The notes beneath the pieces were generated by a model that worked only from the letters and a program-made list of their open reading frames with translations, was not told the origin of the DNA and made no database searches. This document shows positions 62,301 through 64,000 of a stretch of 64,000 nucleotides of DNA, one piece after another. This stretch comes from Volvox africanus. Its lineage: Eukaryota; Chlorophyta; Chlorophyceae; Chlamydomonadales; Volvocaceae. The number at the start of each line of letters is the position of its first letter. Position 1 is the first letter of the stretch. Location: NCBI GenBank assembly GCA_030268105.1, contig BSDZ01000103.1, forward strand, positions 1,306,501 through 1,370,500, read 5' to 3'. Made by a program: the position numbers and the translations under genes.

Positions 62301-64000
62301 CCAGGCATGTAACACACTCGTTGGATTCCAACTTGCATCGCACAAAGAGAAAACCGATGAATGAATGTAAGGGGCGTGCGCTCAGCAGGAAGGGCGTGGT
62401 CAGTCGTTGGGCGCCCGGGGACACATCATGCAAGTGAGCCGAGACGTTGCGTGTTCAAGACTCGCTGAATGCACCGCAACGGCAAAATGCAAAATTACCG
62501 GTGCATGCATCATTCGTGCGCACACTCTTCCTTTTCCTTGAATGGCAGAGCCTGCCTCTGCTGTTGTACTTAGAACGCCGCGCTTTATGGCCTGAAACTG
62601 CAACTTCAAATAGATATCCTCATTTCGCTCCAAGATCGGGAGGCCCCCAGAACCGAAAATTGCATGACCGGGTGATGCATGCACCACAGACTGCATGCTG
62701 CATACCAACTAACTACCCGTCAGACAGATGTCTGTTAACCCTCCTCACGTTAATGAGCAGGTAGGTAATGAAGAAGGTGGAGGTCATGGGAATCGACTTG
62801 CCCAGCGTGCTGACAATGCCAGTGGGGTTCTTGACCCACTGCTGCAGTTGGTTGAAGAACGATCCCACGATAATTGTGCCGAAGAACACCACAACCACCT
62901 ACGACACGTGGAAGAATGGACGCAGCGGCAGAAATAGATAAAGAGGGGAAGGCAACGTATGTGCAAATCCGCAGTGCCAAATCCAGCAGGTGCGGACCCG
63001 GGGATAGGGACCATGAGTACGAAAATCTGAAGATAAAACAGTACGGAACATACGTCATTCACTACAAACGTAGAAGTAGAGAAAAATCCGTGGCCCCACA
63101 TACACCATCGGCAGGCCCTGCAACAGGCGCCAGGATGCAAGAGTCGTTATGCAAGTAAGCAATCCAACTTAACCGCTTTCAATCCATCAAACCATCGAAT
63201 CAGGTTAGGTTCTCAACCATTCGGGGCATCCCACCACAAAACATCCAGAAACAGACCTGGAAGAGGAAGAAGCGCTTTACGACGCCGAAATCGATCTCAC
63301 TAATGGAGGTGGACCCTGACAGGATCGCCATGATGCGCAGGATGATGGGCACTATTGCCAGGAAGATCTTCAGCACCACACCTGGGAGCACGCAAACGGC
63401 AAGATACGCATGGGTAAGAGGAGACTTCCACATCAGCGAGAAGGCTGATAAGGGGAAGGTGAGGCCATATGGGGGAAAGACGTCAATAACGCGCTAGGAA
63501 CCTTGTATGCAAGTTTTTTCTCCGTCTTTAAAAGGGTTATTTGCGAGATTATGGGTGCAATACCTTGAACCAGAAAGTTAATCAAAACTATGATTATCAG
63601 GCAGCCGATTGAAGGTGAATACAGAATGAGATCATGTACTGCACGAGCTCGAAGCACAGTGGGGCTGGACCTGGATATTGGAGAAGCAGTTTAATTGTAC
63701 AATGTACGGAGTATCAGTAGCATTGAAGATAATGGCACCGGGGTTATAGCAACAGGATTGTCTGCTCGTCCGCGCCCGAAATCAATCGGCTTATTCACCA
63801 TGTTTCGTTGCCAATTCATGTAAATTCTTTAGCTAGCTATTATTCATTTTCAGCTTCTTTCATAGACTTCACGCTCGCTCTTGCTTGTCAAATTACACCT
63901 CCCTCTTCATACCCGGAACGACGGCCTGCAGCAGCTGCTTGATGGGCGGTGTGGTGACAATCTTTCCCAGGACCGGAATCTTGGCCAGCTTGGGGACCTC
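59317..64000 (-). CDS. CSC1/OSCA/TMEM63-type osmo/mechanosensitive cation channel, 3' half (5' end beyond window)
   Basis: Nine exons: 63913-64000 (partial), 63257-63381, 62749-62898, 62052-62222, 61394-61686, 60909-60996, 60466-60586, 60083-60204 and 59317-59625, stop TAG. All phases join, giving about 488 residues. Family membership rests on the run [20 protein letters not shown], on [13 protein letters not shown] followed by [13 protein letters not shown], and on the [18 protein letters not shown] motif, which match the CSC1/OSCA 7TM domain in order and spacing. Hydrophobic helices lie near residues 31-50, 68-87, 109-145, 172-200, 226-247 and 251-271, so the pore-side half is present and helices 0-4 lie outside. 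The cytosolic tail (277-488) has basic, proline-rich (PPPPYD) and acidic (DSDDEDE) stretches. Known relatives pass Ca2+ and other cations when the membrane is stretched. Introns are 261-531 bp; that after 60083 would use a GC donor (AAG|GCAAGC) unless the exon extends to 60074. Confidence 0.92.
60800..60840. repeat. CA-rich tract inside a channel intron
   Basis: An ACACAAACAC-type run in the intron 60587-60908. On the minus strand it is a GT/GTTT run downstream of the donor at 60908. Confidence 0.7.
61808..61840. repeat. CCAGGCAG tandem repeat inside a channel intron
   Basis: Four copies of an eight-base unit (CCAGGCAG), the last degenerate, within the intron 61687-62051. No sign that it affects splicing. 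Confidence 0.85.

Noticed and set aside
62370..62475. Second tRNA inside a channel intron
   Set aside because: A D-arm-like GCTC..GGGC and a T-arm-like GTGTTCAAGACTC are present, but acceptor and anticodon stems do not pair.
63433..63657. Hydrophobic minus-strand frame as a further channel exon
   Set aside because: The flanking exons (63913 and 63381) join exactly at a conserved family motif without it, so it lies in an intron.

Overview
The window is nuclear DNA of a eukaryote. The evidence is an intron-containing tRNA-Tyr(GUA) with the eukaryotic C1:G72 pair and no encoded CCA, a multi-exon protein gene with ordinary GT-AG introns, and long simple-sequence tracts. The CSC1/OSCA channel family found here occurs in plants, algae, fungi, animals and protists. 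A unicellular alga is my weak guess; the sequence does not settle the species.

Region 1 (1-52231, about 82% of the window) is one head-to-tail tandem array of a roughly 1.97-kb unit: 26 full units (1955-1994 bp) and a truncated 27th. It runs off the left edge of the window, so it may be longer. Each unit holds one plus-strand tRNA-Tyr gene of 93 nt with a 20-nt intron, 27 genes in all. The spacer of about 1.88 kb carries an AT microsatellite, a CAG9/GAA tract and a GATA-like tetranucleotide tract, with no credible protein gene. Length differences lie almost wholly in the AT tract. A few linked point differences sort units into subtypes that are interleaved along the array, as unequal exchange or gene conversion would leave. 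Six tRNA copies carry one of two substitutions in the mature RNA.

Region 2 (52232-55364) holds minus-strand remnants of a CSC1/OSCA-like channel gene: an N-terminal cytosolic exon, the exon entering the first large cytosolic loop, and one exon matching, in length and phase, an exon of the better-preserved gene to its right. The membrane-spanning exons between them are missing and phases do not join, so this looks like a deleted or rearranged tandem paralog. The tRNA array begins about 185 bp past its last possible exon.

Region 3 (55365-59316) is intergenic: AT-rich stretches, a short TA tract, a stop-interrupted protein-like reading frame (about 56.5-56.7 kb), weak plus-strand exon candidates (57.6-58.4 kb) and a pair of competing hairpins (58.43-58.47 kb).

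Region 4 (59317-64000) is the 3' half of a minus-strand CSC1/OSCA/TMEM63-type mechanosensitive cation channel gene. Nine exons give about 488 residues in one consistent frame, covering the last membrane helices and a charged cytosolic tail. Its 5' half lies beyond the right edge.
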